In this document: positions 44,445-52,900 of the stretch, piece after piece
Layout of the letters: the number at the start of each line of letters is the position of its first letter
Position numbering within the stretch: the stretch's first letter is position 1
Source: Actinomyces oris
Lineage (GTDB): Bacteria; Actinomycetota; Actinomycetes; Actinomycetales; Actinomycetaceae
Assembly (NCBI RefSeq): GCF_006546825.1
Contig: NZ_VICC01000002.1
Location: forward strand, 1-64,000
Direction: 5' to 3'
Length of the DNA stretch: 64,000 bases
Made by a program: the position numbers and the translations under genes
Notes under the pieces: generated by a model
Database searches by the model: none
Seen by the model: the letters and a program-made list of their open reading frames with translations, nothing else
Told to the model about the DNA's origin: nothing

Positions 44445-45587
44445 TCACCTGCCGATGGCTGAGGTCAGGGCGGCGCGCAGGCGTGCCATCTCCTCCGGCG
44501 TTCCGATGCTGGCCCGCAGGAAGCCCTCGGGGCCGACGACACGGATGAGGACCCCGGCGTCGAGCAGGGCCTGCCAGACAGCCTCCCGGTCGGGGAAGGG
44601 TCCGAACAGGACGAAGTTGGCGTCCGATTCGTGCGCGCTCAGGCCCTGGGTGCGCAGCCAGTCCACGAAGGCATCGCGCTCATCGCGCAGGGAGGCCACC
44701 TGAGCCATGAGCTCATCGCGGTGGGACAGGGCGGCCAGGGCGGCGGCCTGGGTGACGGCGGAGAGGTGGTAGGGCAGGCGCACCACGCGCAGGGCGTCTA
44801 CCAGCGCGCGGTCGGCGGCCAGGTAGCCCAGGCGCAGGCCGGCCGCTCCGAAGGCCTTGGACATGGTGCGGGTGACGGCCAGGTGCGGGTTGTCCGGCCC
44901 CACCAGCTCCAGGGCGCTAGGTACGCCCGGGCGGCGGAACTCGGCGTAGGCCTCATCGATGACGACGACGCAGTCGCTGGCCCGGGCGGGCGAGCCGATC
45001 TCGGCTCCGAGCATGGGGCCGTGGCCGCGGGCGACCTCAAGGATCCGCTTGATGTCCTCCAGCGGCAGGGCAGTTCCGGTCGGGTTGTTGGGGCTGGCCA
45101 GGATGACGACGGCCGGCCGCAGCTCCTTGATCGCGTTCACTGCGCCATCCACGTCGAGGGCGAAGTCCTTGCGGCGCGGTCGGGTGGCGTAGTCGGTCAG
45201 TGTGTTGCGGGCGTACTCGGGGTACATCGAGTAGGTGGGGGTGAAGCTCAGGCAGGTGCGCCCGGGGCCGCCGAAGGCCTGGAGCACGTGGAGCATGACT
45301 TCGTTGGAGCCGTTGGCCGCCCAGATCTGCTCAGGCGCCAGGTGCGCGCCGGACTCGACCTCGAGATAGTCCGCGAGCGCGGCCCGCAGCCGGGGGAAGT
45401 CCCGCTCCGGGTAGCGGTTGAGTCCCTGGGCGGCCTGAGCCACGGCGGTGGCGATCGACTCGATGACCGCGGCCGAGGGCGGGTAGGGGTTCTCGTTGAC
45501 GTTCAGTCTCACGGGGACGTCGATCTCGGGGGCCCCGTAGGGGGCCTCGCCCTCCAGGTCCGGTCTCAGGGGCAGGTTCGCGTTCAC
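44445..45587 (-). CDS. hisC: Histidinol-phosphate aminotransferase
   Basis: PLP-dependent class I/II aminotransferase, 380 aa. Landmarks are RLNVNENPYPPSA, WAANGSNEVMLHVLQAFGGPG (core AANGSNEVMLHV), LASPNNPTGTALP, VVIDEAYAEFR with the cofactor-binding Asp and Tyr, and the Schiff-base Lys in TRTMSKAFGAAGLRLGY (core TMSKAFGAAGLR). GTG at 45587; a -10-like TAGACT (45594-45599) lies 6 nt upstream, so the transcript is probably leaderless and hisC starts its own operon. hisD, its usual upstream neighbour, is 13.5 kb away. Confidence 0.95.
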   Translation of the reverse strand: MNANLPLRPDLEGEAPYGAPEIDVPVRLNVNENPYPPSAAVIESIATAVAQAAQGLNRYPERDFPRLRAALADYLEVESGAHLAPEQIWAANGSNEVMLHVLQAFGGPGRTCLSFTPTYSMYPEYARNTLTDYATRPRRKDFALDVDGAVNAIKELRPAVVILASPNNPTGTALPLEDIKRILEVARGHGPMLGAEIGSPARASDCVVVIDEAYAEFRRPGVPSALELVGPDNPHLAVTRTMSKAFGAAGLRLGYLAADRALVDALRVVRLPYHLSAVTQAAALAALSHRDELMAQVASLRDERDAFVDWLRTQGLSAHESDANFVLFGPFPDREAVWQALLDAGVLIRVVGPEGFLRASIGTPEEMARLRAALTSAIGR

Positions 45588-45688
45588 GCCTGGAGTCTAC
45601 GGCTCGGTCCGCTCCAGCGGTTGGCCCGCCCATCCGGTGGTACTGCGGCGCCGAGGGCGGCGGTCGCAGTGTCCTGCTGGCGGCGTTG

Positions 45689-47623
45689 TCAGTGCGGATC
45701 GCTGGTGAGCATGATCTCCTGGTAGTCGAGGCGGTTCAGGGCGTGCTCCAGGGAGTCGGCCGAGTAGAGGCCTTCGTCGCCGGCGTCGAGAAGGGCCTCG
45801 CGCTGGGCTCGGATCATGTCCAGGGCGCGTTCTCGCATGGGGGCGAGCTCGTCGTGGCGCCAGGTGGGGTCGGCCCAGGCCTTGGCAACGGCTGCTGGCG
45901 AGACGATGACGTCTTTGCCCTGCCTGCGTACGAGGCCGTGCTGCTCAGTGGTGGGGCCGAGGCTCTCGTTGTTCTCTGGGTCGGGGGCGGTTTGTGAGAC
46001 CTTGTCCAGGCCGGGAGCGCTCGTCGCCGTATGTGTGTCCGAGGCGTCGGGGTCTGCGGCGCCGGTGAGCACTGTGGGGGCGGCCTGTTGGGAGGCGCCG
46101 TGAGTGTCGATAGAGGCAACGTCGCGGGCGGCGTTGACCAGCAGCGAGATGACCGCGGCCTTCTCCTCCTCGTCGGCGGGCCCGGCCATGGCGGGTCTGG
46201 CGACGCAGACCAGGGCGGGCAGCGTGAGTCCTTGGATCGTCAGTGAGCCGGCGGCCACGAGCATGGCCACCAGGAGGAGGAAGGAGTAGTGCGGCGTTGT
46301 GACTGGCAGGGTCTGGGCGGCTGCCAGGGTGATGGCGCCGCGCATGCCCGCCCAGACGATGACGGCGCCTTCGCGTCTGCCCAGGGGCTCGGCTGCGAAG
46401 TAATCCAGGTCGGCGCCCCGGCGTCTGACTCGACTGGAGAGGCTGCGTGCACGCCGAGCGATGCTCTCGTGGTTGGTCGCCTGGCGGAGCTTGCGCTGGA
46501 CCTGTGCGAAGGGGCGCCGGTCCCAGGGGACCGGGGGCATCTCGGACTCTCCGCGCACGATGGCCGAGCAGCGGTTCTGGAACTGGTGGATGGCCTCCTC
46601 GTTCTCCTGCCAGTGAATCGCCCAGCGCGCGGTCCGGTGGCTGAGGAGCTTGAGCATGGGTGCCACCACGAGCGCCCGGATGACGACCGTCAGCGCGCCG
46701 GCGACGACAGCGACCGCGATAGCCCGGACAATACCGAGAGCTGAGGCACCGACCTTCTCCACGACGCCGAAGAACTCCAGCCCCATGACCAGGAAGATGA
46801 GTCCTTCCAAGGTGAGTTCGACGGTGTGCCAGTTGGTGCGTGAGGCCACCCGGTGGGCCGGCGGCAGCATCCGGGGACCGCGGTGGCCGGTGATGAGCCC
46901 GGCGACGACGGCTGCCACGAGACCCGAGCCGTGCATGTGCTCGGCCGGGAGCGCCGCGAGGAAGGGGACGGTGAAGGACACCACCGTGTCCACGGTGGGG
47001 TCGGTGATGTGGGAGCGCACCCGCAGGCTCGCCTCGCCGACGAGCCACCCCACCCCCAGGGCCACGAGGACCGCCAGGGCGAAACCGCCCAGGACGCCTC
47101 CGACACTCACTCCGCCGGAGGTGGCCGCGGAGACGGCGGAGGACAGGACCACCAGGGCGGTGGCGTCGTTGAGCAGCCCCTCCCCCTCCAGGACGGTGAT
47201 GATGCGTTGGGAGACTCCCAGCCGGCGGGCGATGGAGATGGCCACGGCGTCGGTGGGGCTGAGGATCGCCCCCATGGCGATGGCCCAGGCCAGGGAGAGC
47301 CCCGGAATCAGGAGGGTGAGGACCGCGCCGATCACCGCGGCGGACAGGGGCACCAGCAGGATGGCCAGCACCGCCACCGGGGCGAGCTCGCGGCGGAAAT
47401 TGATGGTGGAGATGCTCACCGCGGTGGAGAACAGCAGCGGAGGGAGGATCCCCTCCAGGACCACCTGGGGGTCCAGCTCGATCGCCGGGATGAAGGGCAG
47501 GAAGCCCACCGCCGTGCCGCCCGCCAGGAGGATCAGCGCCGGGGCGACACCGATGCGGTCGCTGAGCTGAGAGGCCGCCGCGATGGCCAAAGTGCCCAGC
47601 ACGGCGATGATGAGGAGGTCCAT
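45689..47623 (-). CDS. Na+/H+ antiporter, CPA1 (NhaP-like) family
   Basis: 644 aa with about twelve membrane helices in the first 430 residues, including the ion-binding region GAILSPTDAVAISIARRLGV (core SPTDAVAIS), EGEGLLNDATALVV (core LLNDATAL) and WAGMRGAITLAAA. These are the CPA1 hallmark sites. A hydrophilic C-terminal tail of about 150 residues likely gives regulation. It lies between hisC and a MarR gene on the same strand; the spacer to the latter is 42 bp, so both may share the MarR-controlled promoter. Confidence 0.9.
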   Translation of the reverse strand: MDLLIIAVLGTLAIAAASQLSDRIGVAPALILLAGGTAVGFLPFIPAIELDPQVVLEGILPPLLFSTAVSISTINFRRELAPVAVLAILLVPLSAAVIGAVLTLLIPGLSLAWAIAMGAILSPTDAVAISIARRLGVSQRIITVLEGEGLLNDATALVVLSSAVSAATSGGVSVGGVLGGFALAVLVALGVGWLVGEASLRVRSHITDPTVDTVVSFTVPFLAALPAEHMHGSGLVAAVVAGLITGHRGPRMLPPAHRVASRTNWHTVELTLEGLIFLVMGLEFFGVVEKVGASALGIVRAIAVAVVAGALTVVIRALVVAPMLKLLSHRTARWAIHWQENEEAIHQFQNRCSAIVRGESEMPPVPWDRRPFAQVQRKLRQATNHESIARRARSLSSRVRRRGADLDYFAAEPLGRREGAVIVWAGMRGAITLAAAQTLPVTTPHYSFLLLVAMLVAAGSLTIQGLTLPALVCVARPAMAGPADEEEKAAVISLLVNAARDVASIDTHGASQQAAPTVLTGAADPDASDTHTATSAPGLDKVSQTAPDPENNESLGPTTEQHGLVRRQGKDVIVSPAAVAKAWADPTWRHDELAPMRERALDMIRAQREALLDAGDEGLYSADSLEHALNRLDYQEIMLTSDPH

Positions 47624-47665
47624 GGGCCAAGGGTATCCAAGTGCATCGGCGATGATGCTGGGGCT

Positions 47666-48625
47666 TCAGCAGTCGTGGTCGGTGAAGCCGGGGAAGTCCA
47701 TGCCTGCCCCAGGGGTGCGCCGTGCACGACCGGCTCTGAACCTACGGTCCCCACGCTCGGGATAGTCCTCTCCAAGAAGAGCGTCGCCGCCTTGACGGGG
47801 ACGTCCCCCGCGGCGCGGCCCACCGTGGCCCGCCCGCCTACGTCGCCTGCCACAGTCCGCTGATGGGTCGACGTCGTCGACCTCCGGGCCGAAGGCGGGG
47901 CCGTAACCCGGAGCGAATGCGGGACCGGGGCCGAAGGGGCTGAAGGGGCCGAAACCGTGCTCGCGCATGCGCATCATGGCCTCGAAGCGCTCCTCGCCCA
48001 TGCGACGACGGGCGCCGGCGAAGCGCGGCCCGCGCTCACCGTCCTCATCCGGCCCGAGCTGAGTCTCCAGGGAGTCGATGATCTTGTCGAGAAGCCGAGC
48101 CAAGGTGGAGACCTCCTCATCGGTCAGAGACTCGAGGTAGTCGGCTCTGGGCCCGCTCAGTGGCGTACTGCGACCGGCCTCGGTGAGGTGGACGACCATG
48201 ACCCGACGATCCTCCTGACTGGGCCTGCGCTCGATGAGGCCATCGGTCTGGAGCTTCTTGAGAAGCTCGTTGAGGGACTGCTGGCGGATATCGAGGAGAA
48301 AGGCCAGGTCTCGGGTGGGGATCGGGCTCTGCATGCGCAGGGCGGCCAGAACCCGGCCGCGGCCGCGCGTGATGTCGGCGAAGGGGCCGTCGCGATGCGC
48401 CGTCATGCGGTTGCGGCGCATGAGGTGCTGCAAGCGCCGGAATCGTTCGTGAAGGGAGGCCCGCTGCGGGTGCTGCGACAAGGCTGCACCGTCAGCGGCC
48501 TTGGAAACATGGGGGTGGGAGCTGTTCGTCATATCGGTCTCCGTCTCAGCGCCTTGATAGGCGCCGTGTTGAGTGTCGTGTGAGGTGGTGCTCGGCTCGG
48601 TGTTCCTGATGCTCTTGGGATTCAT
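47666..48625 (-). CDS. MarR-family regulator with long Gly/Phe/Arg-rich tail
   Basis: 319 aa. Residues about 50-185 form the MarR core: GRGRVLAALRMQSPIPTRDLAFLLDIRQQSLNELLKKL (core RDLAFLLDIRQQSLNELL), wing PSQEDRRVMVVHLTEAG. The last 110 residues are low-complexity: a GFGPFSPFGPGPAF-type segment and then an Arg/Gly-rich stretch. ATG at 48625 is chosen with AGGAG 6 nt upstream; the frame to 48721 is unlikely. Three copies of a 10-bp motif lie upstream (48727-48806), consistent with autorepression and control of the antiporter gene. Confidence 0.85.
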   Translation of the reverse strand: MNPKSIRNTEPSTTSHDTQHGAYQGAETETDMTNSSHPHVSKAADGAALSQHPQRASLHERFRRLQHLMRRNRMTAHRDGPFADITRGRGRVLAALRMQSPIPTRDLAFLLDIRQQSLNELLKKLQTDGLIERRPSQEDRRVMVVHLTEAGRSTPLSGPRADYLESLTDEEVSTLARLLDKIIDSLETQLGPDEDGERGPRFAGARRRMGEERFEAMMRMREHGFGPFSPFGPGPAFAPGYGPAFGPEVDDVDPSADCGRRRRRAGHGGPRRGGRPRQGGDALLGEDYPERGDRRFRAGRARRTPGAGMDFPGFTDHDC

Positions 48626-48953
48626 GAGCTTCTCCTGACTCGTGAAGGCACCCGTGCGGATCTGCTGGCGTTCCCGTCGACACCGGTTCGCGCGGCCGTC
48701 ACGGACAGTGCGGCACCGCACTTCAGAAGGTGCCTGTTGTATCTTGACGACACCAAAACTACAGGCACCTTTCGATTTTGATCAAGGAGTTGTGGCAGGT
48801 ACCTGTATGTTGTGAGTCACTCTTCAAACGGTGTCTGGCCGCACCGGTCCCGGAACCTGTGTCGACAGCCGCAGCCGCGCAGACACGTCGATGGACGTCA
48901 GTGGAATCCGGTAGTCGGCAGTGGAAGTCAGCGGCCGGCGTTAGCGTTGCAGC
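48626..48953. promoter_or_regulatory. Divergent region marR / recQ with repeated operators
   Basis: The motif ACAGGCACCT occurs in inverted orientation at 48728-48737 and direct at 48761-48770 (the full arms AAGGTGCCTGT/ACAGGCACCTT are a perfect 11-bp inverted repeat). A variant palindrome CAGGTACCTG lies at 48796-48805. They cover the AT-rich stretch expected to hold the marR promoter. On the other side, TAGCGT (48942-48947) lies 6 nt before the recQ ATG, consistent with a leaderless recQ transcript. The rest of the spacer shows nothing else. Confidence 0.6.
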
Positions 48954-51263
48954 ATGTCTCAGACGACCATGACATCGGGATCCCCAGGGACGGGCGGCCC
49001 TGTTCGCGAGCGCGCCGAGGCCGTCCTGCGCGAGCTCGTGGGCCGCAGCGACGCGCGCCTGCGTGAGGACCAGTGGCGGGCGATCGAGGCGCTGGTCATC
49101 GCACGCCGCCGAGCCCTGGTGGTCCAGCGCACCGGGTGGGGGAAATCAGCGGTGTACTTCGTGGCGACGGTGCTGCTGCGAGAGGGCTGGGGAGGCTGGA
49201 GCCCGGGCACCCCACCGCCATCCCCCGGTGCGCGCTCCGGCACCGGGGCAAGCGTCATCATCTCGCCGCTGCTGGCCCTCATGCGCGACCAAGTGGCCGC
49301 CGCCGAGCGCGCCGGAATCCGGGCCGTGACCATGAACTCGGCCAATGTCACGCAGTGGGATGAGATTCAGGCCCAGGTGGCCGGTGGTGAGGTCGATGTC
49401 CTGCTGGTCTCCCCGGAGCGCCTCAACAACCCGGTCTTCCGTGATGAGGTCCTCCCCCACCTGGCTGCGGGCGCCGCACTGGTGGTCATCGACGAGGCCC
49501 ACTGCATCTCGGACTGGGGCCACGACTTCCGCCCTGACTACCGGCGCATCGCCACCCTGCTGGCCGGTCTGCCGCCGCGCACCCCGGTCCTGGCCACGAC
49601 GGCGACCGCGAACCGACGGGTCAGTGCCGACATCGCTGAGCAGCTGGGGGCGTCTGTGGAGGCAGGCGGGGCGGACGGCGAGCAGGTCCTGGTGCTGCGG
49701 GGGACCCTGGAGCGCGGCTCCCTCCACCTGGGAGTCAGGATGCTGCCGGATGCCGCCTCACGCCTGGCCTGGCTGACCGCCTATGTCCGCTACGCTCACG
49801 GCAGCGGCATCATCTACTGCCTGACGGTCTCGGCGGCGCAGGAGGTCGCCGAGCACCTGCGTGCGGCGGGCGTGGAGGTGGCCGCCTACACGGGGCAGAC
49901 CGAGGCCGCCGAGCGCGAGCGCCTGGAGGAGGATCTCAAGGCCAACCGGGTCAGGGCACTGGTGGCCACCTCCGCTCTGGGCATGGGCTTCGACAAGCCG
50001 GACCTGGCCTTCGTGGTGCACCTGGGGGCTCCTTCCTCGCCGGTGAGCTACTACCAGCAGGTGGGGCGGGCCGGCCGCGGAGTGGAGCGGGCCGAGGTGG
50101 TCCTGCTGCCCGGCCAGGAGGACCGGGCCATCTGGGAGTGGTTCGGCTCGCAGGGTTTCCCGCCCGAGGAGCAGGTTCGCGTGGTCCTCGATGCTCTGGA
50201 GGAGCGCAGGGCCGCGGGCGGCGGGGCGATGTCGACGGCGGTGCTGGAGACGGCGACCTCGTTGCGGCGCAGCCGGCTGGAGTCCATGCTCAAGGTCCTC
50301 GATGTCGACGGCGCCGTGCGCCGGGTTCGTGGCGGCTGGGAGTCCACCGGCCGGCCCTGGCGCTATGACGCGCAGCGTTATGCGCGAGTCGAGGCCGCGC
50401 GCCGGGCCGAGCAGGAGGCGATGGTCGCCTATGAGCGCCTCGGGACCGATACTGGCCCTGGGCGGACAACCGTGTCGTGCCGGATGGCCTTTCTGAGGTC
50501 GGTGCTCGATGATCCCTTGCTTGAGCCGGGATGGCGCTGCGGAGCCTGCGACCTGTGCGGGGGCCTGGACCTGCCTGACGCCCCTGACCAGGAGCAGGTC
50601 GGTGCCGCCCGAGCGGCGCTCGGACGGGTGGGGGTCGAGCTGCAGGCACGTCGCCAGTGGCCCTCCGGGATGGATCGGCTGGGCCTGGGCCGTTTCAAGG
50701 GTCGTATCGGGGCCGACCGTCAGGCGGCGACCGGGCTGGCGGTGGGCAGGCTGGATGGGTTGGGGACCTCGGTGGTGCTGCGCGAGCTGGTGGCCTGCGC
50801 CTCCGACGGCGAGGTCCCGGTGGCGCTCAGGCCACAGGTGCTTCAGGCGGTGGACCGGCTCGCTGAGATCATCCGCGACGAGCAGGAGGCCGCCGGCTCC
50901 GACGGGCCGCCGGGCGGAGAGCCGGCCGTCGTCGTCGTGGACTCCCGCACCCGCCCCCGCATGGTCCGCCGGCTGGGGCACGCCGTGGTCGCACGGCTGG
51001 GCGCACGGGCCTTGGGCGTCGTGGGCCTGTCCGGTCAGGAACCACCGCAGCACGATGTGGGCTCTGCGTTTCGCCTGGCGCAGGTGGCCCGCAGCCTGAC
51101 GCTCCAGGGCTGGTCGGCCCAGGCCCTTGACGAGCTGCGCGAGCGCACCGTGGTCCTCGTGGACGACTGGAGCGACTCCGGCTGGACGCTCACGACGGCC
51201 GCCTTCCTCCTGCGCGAGGCGGGGGCGGCGGCGGTCCACCCCTTCGTGCTGGCGCAGAGGTAG
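48954..51263 (+). CDS. RecQ-family DNA helicase with C-terminal phosphoribosyltransferase-like domain
   Basis: 769 aa. Helicase motifs: RLREDQWRAI (motif 0), Walker A RTGWGKSAVYF, IISPLLALMRDQV, VVIDEAHCISDWGHDFRPDY (core DEAHCISDWGHDFR), ATTATAN, SALGMGFDKPDL, YYQQVGRAGRG. The RecQ zinc site follows as SCRMAFL...CGACDLCGG. There is no HRDC domain. Instead the last about 170 residues look like a type I phosphoribosyltransferase, with a PRPP-loop-like VVLVDDWSDSGWTLTTAA near the C-terminus. Domain fusion suggests coupling of DNA unwinding to nucleotide sensing or salvage; that is inference. Confidence 0.88.
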   Translation: MSQTTMTSGSPGTGGPVRERAEAVLRELVGRSDARLREDQWRAIEALVIARRRALVVQRTGWGKSAVYFVATVLLREGWGGWSPGTPPPSPGARSGTGASVIISPLLALMRDQVAAAERAGIRAVTMNSANVTQWDEIQAQVAGGEVDVLLVSPERLNNPVFRDEVLPHLAAGAALVVIDEAHCISDWGHDFRPDYRRIATLLAGLPPRTPVLATTATANRRVSADIAEQLGASVEAGGADGEQVLVLRGTLERGSLHLGVRMLPDAASRLAWLTAYVRYAHGSGIIYCLTVSAAQEVAEHLRAAGVEVAAYTGQTEAAERERLEEDLKANRVRALVATSALGMGFDKPDLAFVVHLGAPSSPVSYYQQVGRAGRGVERAEVVLLPGQEDRAIWEWFGSQGFPPEEQVRVVLDALEERRAAGGGAMSTAVLETATSLRRSRLESMLKVLDVDGAVRRVRGGWESTGRPWRYDAQRYARVEAARRAEQEAMVAYERLGTDTGPGRTTVSCRMAFLRSVLDDPLLEPGWRCGACDLCGGLDLPDAPDQEQVGAARAALGRVGVELQARRQWPSGMDRLGLGRFKGRIGADRQAATGLAVGRLDGLGTSVVLRELVACASDGEVPVALRPQVLQAVDRLAEIIRDEQEAAGSDGPPGGEPAVVVVDSRTRPRMVRRLGHAVVARLGARALGVVGLSGQEPPQHDVGSAFRLAQVARSLTLQGWSAQALDELRERTVVLVDDWSDSGWTLTTAAFLLREAGAAAVHPFVLAQR

Positions 51264-51306
51264 GTGCCGGTGGGCACTGCCTGAGCAGGCAGCGCCCACC
51301 GGCACC
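51263..51306. terminator. Bidirectional hairpin between recQ and the glycosidase-like gene
   Basis: Outer arms GGTGCCGGTGGGC / GCCCACCGGCACC (51263-51275, 51294-51306) are perfect over 13 bp. Inside them, CTGCCT/AGGCAG adds 6 bp around GAGC. It starts at the recQ stop and ends 7 nt from the convergent gene's stop, serving both. Confidence 0.8.
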
Positions 51307-51312
51307 GGCGTC

Positions 51313-52806
51313 CTAGAAACCCGTGGAGACGGCGGCCAGTGCGGGAGCCACCTGGCCTCCGGGGGTTCCGACCTGATCCTCGAGGTAGTACCACCAGAAG
51401 GGGGCTCCCCAGGCGTCGGAGCGCCCCAGTGCCGCGCCGGTGACGTGCTCGGCGACGGCGGTGCGGGCCGCCACGGGGTCGGAGGCCGAGCCGAACCACC
51501 AGGGACCGGCGTTGAGGTCCGCTCCCCCGTACCCGAGCTCGGTCACGGCGATCCGGGAGGAGGAGAAGGCGGCCTCCAGGGTGCTGAGAACCCGGTCGGC
51601 GGCTGTTCCCAGCGGATGGAGCTGGGGGTAGACGGACAGTCCCACGACGTCGATCAGCTCCCTGATCGATGCGGGGAGCTCCCTGGCTGCATAGCTGAAC
51701 AGGGAGTAGGTCGGGTCCGCCTGCCCGAGCTGGTAGTACAGGGTGAGCACCGTCGTGGCGCTGGTGCGCTCGCGCACGGCCTTGGCCGCTCGCTGGGCCT
51801 TGGCCACCGGCCCGGTGCCCAGCCAGTCCCCACCGATCTCGTTGCCGATCTCCCAGGCGTCGACGTTGGGAAGCGCCTTGATAAGGGTGTCGACCCGCGT
51901 GTCCCAGGCGGAGTCGGTCAGGGCGGCCAGGTCGTGGGAGTCGCAGATCTGGACCAGGGCCTGCCCGCCCTGCGCGTGCAGGGCCTCCACCGTGTTGCGC
52001 CAACCGGTCATTTCCTCGGCGTCATTGGGGTCTCCGATGACGAGGCGGGCTGAGACCTTCCGCTTGCCGCCTCCCGGTCCGCTGGGGGCCAGTGCTGCGG
52101 CGATCTCGACGGAGGTGGGCACCCGGGTGAAGGTCACCCCGATCACGGCGTCCTGCGGCGCCTGAGCGGACAGCGCCCGGTCCAGGGAGAGCTGGGCCCC
52201 GGCAGCCGACTCCAGGGCGGAGTTCGCCAGGCGGCCCCGCTCCGTCCATGACTGGGCCTTGGCACAGGCATCCAGGGACTGCTGGGCGGAGGCCCGCAGC
52301 TTTTCCGCCTCGTCAGCGCCCTTGAAGCCCTTCGCAGTGGCCTGCGCGAGGCGCTCGGCCTGCCGACCGTGGAGGGTTCGGGCCGCCAGCTCCAGGAGAT
52401 CGTGCTCCCCGGAGGCCGGTAGATCCGCCATGAGTGCCGAGTACCCGTGGCTGGTCGGCCACGACAGGGTCAGCGTGCACTCACGCCCGGCAGGCACATC
52501 GATGCCAATGGCACCACCCTCATCCTGGTAGAGGGGGCCGACGGCGATGACCTCCAGGGTCTTGGCATCCAGCAGCGCGTCGTCATAGCCGACCTCGCCC
52601 TTGCCGTTGGACTGAATGCGTCGCAGCGCCTCGAGGTTGAGGGCACTGCCCTGCGCATCACTGACGTGAAGGCTCACATGGGTGGTCGCCCCGTCCCCCA
52701 TGGCCGTCGGAGTCACGTTCGCGTGCCCACAGGAGGACACTGACGCTCCCAGAATCCCGGTGCCCAGGAGCGCCAGCACCCTTCTGCGGTTGGTCTCGAT
52801 TGTCAT
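51313..52806 (-). CDS. Lipoprotein with glycoside-hydrolase-like TIM barrel
   Basis: 497 aa. Signal peptide with RRRVLALLGTGILGASVSSC; the lipobox Cys at about residue 26 predicts an outward membrane anchor. The N-terminal about 200 residues are not recognised. The C-terminal about 260 residues have clan-A glycosidase features: NVDAWEIGNEIGGDW with the acid/base-type Glu, IDVVGLSVYPQLHP, and IAVTELGYGG with the nucleophile-type Glu. It probably trims the exopolysaccharide made by the operon upstream. An extended -10 (TGGGATACT) ends 6 nt before the ATG, so it may also be transcribed separately. Confidence 0.75.
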   Translation of the reverse strand: MTIETNRRRVLALLGTGILGASVSSCGHANVTPTAMGDGATTHVSLHVSDAQGSALNLEALRRIQSNGKGEVGYDDALLDAKTLEVIAVGPLYQDEGGAIGIDVPAGRECTLTLSWPTSHGYSALMADLPASGEHDLLELAARTLHGRQAERLAQATAKGFKGADEAEKLRASAQQSLDACAKAQSWTERGRLANSALESAAGAQLSLDRALSAQAPQDAVIGVTFTRVPTSVEIAAALAPSGPGGGKRKVSARLVIGDPNDAEEMTGWRNTVEALHAQGGQALVQICDSHDLAALTDSAWDTRVDTLIKALPNVDAWEIGNEIGGDWLGTGPVAKAQRAAKAVRERTSATTVLTLYYQLGQADPTYSLFSYAARELPASIRELIDVVGLSVYPQLHPLGTAADRVLSTLEAAFSSSRIAVTELGYGGADLNAGPWWFGSASDPVAARTAVAEHVTGAALGRSDAWGAPFWWYYLEDQVGTPGGQVAPALAAVSTGF

Positions 52807-52900
52807 GGAAGCAGTATCCCAGTCTTCTGAAAGAGATTTCGACCGAACGGCCCTATTTCCGTGGTTCGGAGACTGCTGAGTCTCACCGCCTGCGCCGCGG

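Noticed and set aside
45945-47630. Second minus-strand frame of 561 codons in the antiporter gene
   Set aside because: Arg/Pro/His-rich product typical of an out-of-frame reading; the overlapping frame encodes the CPA1 antiporter with all its motifs.
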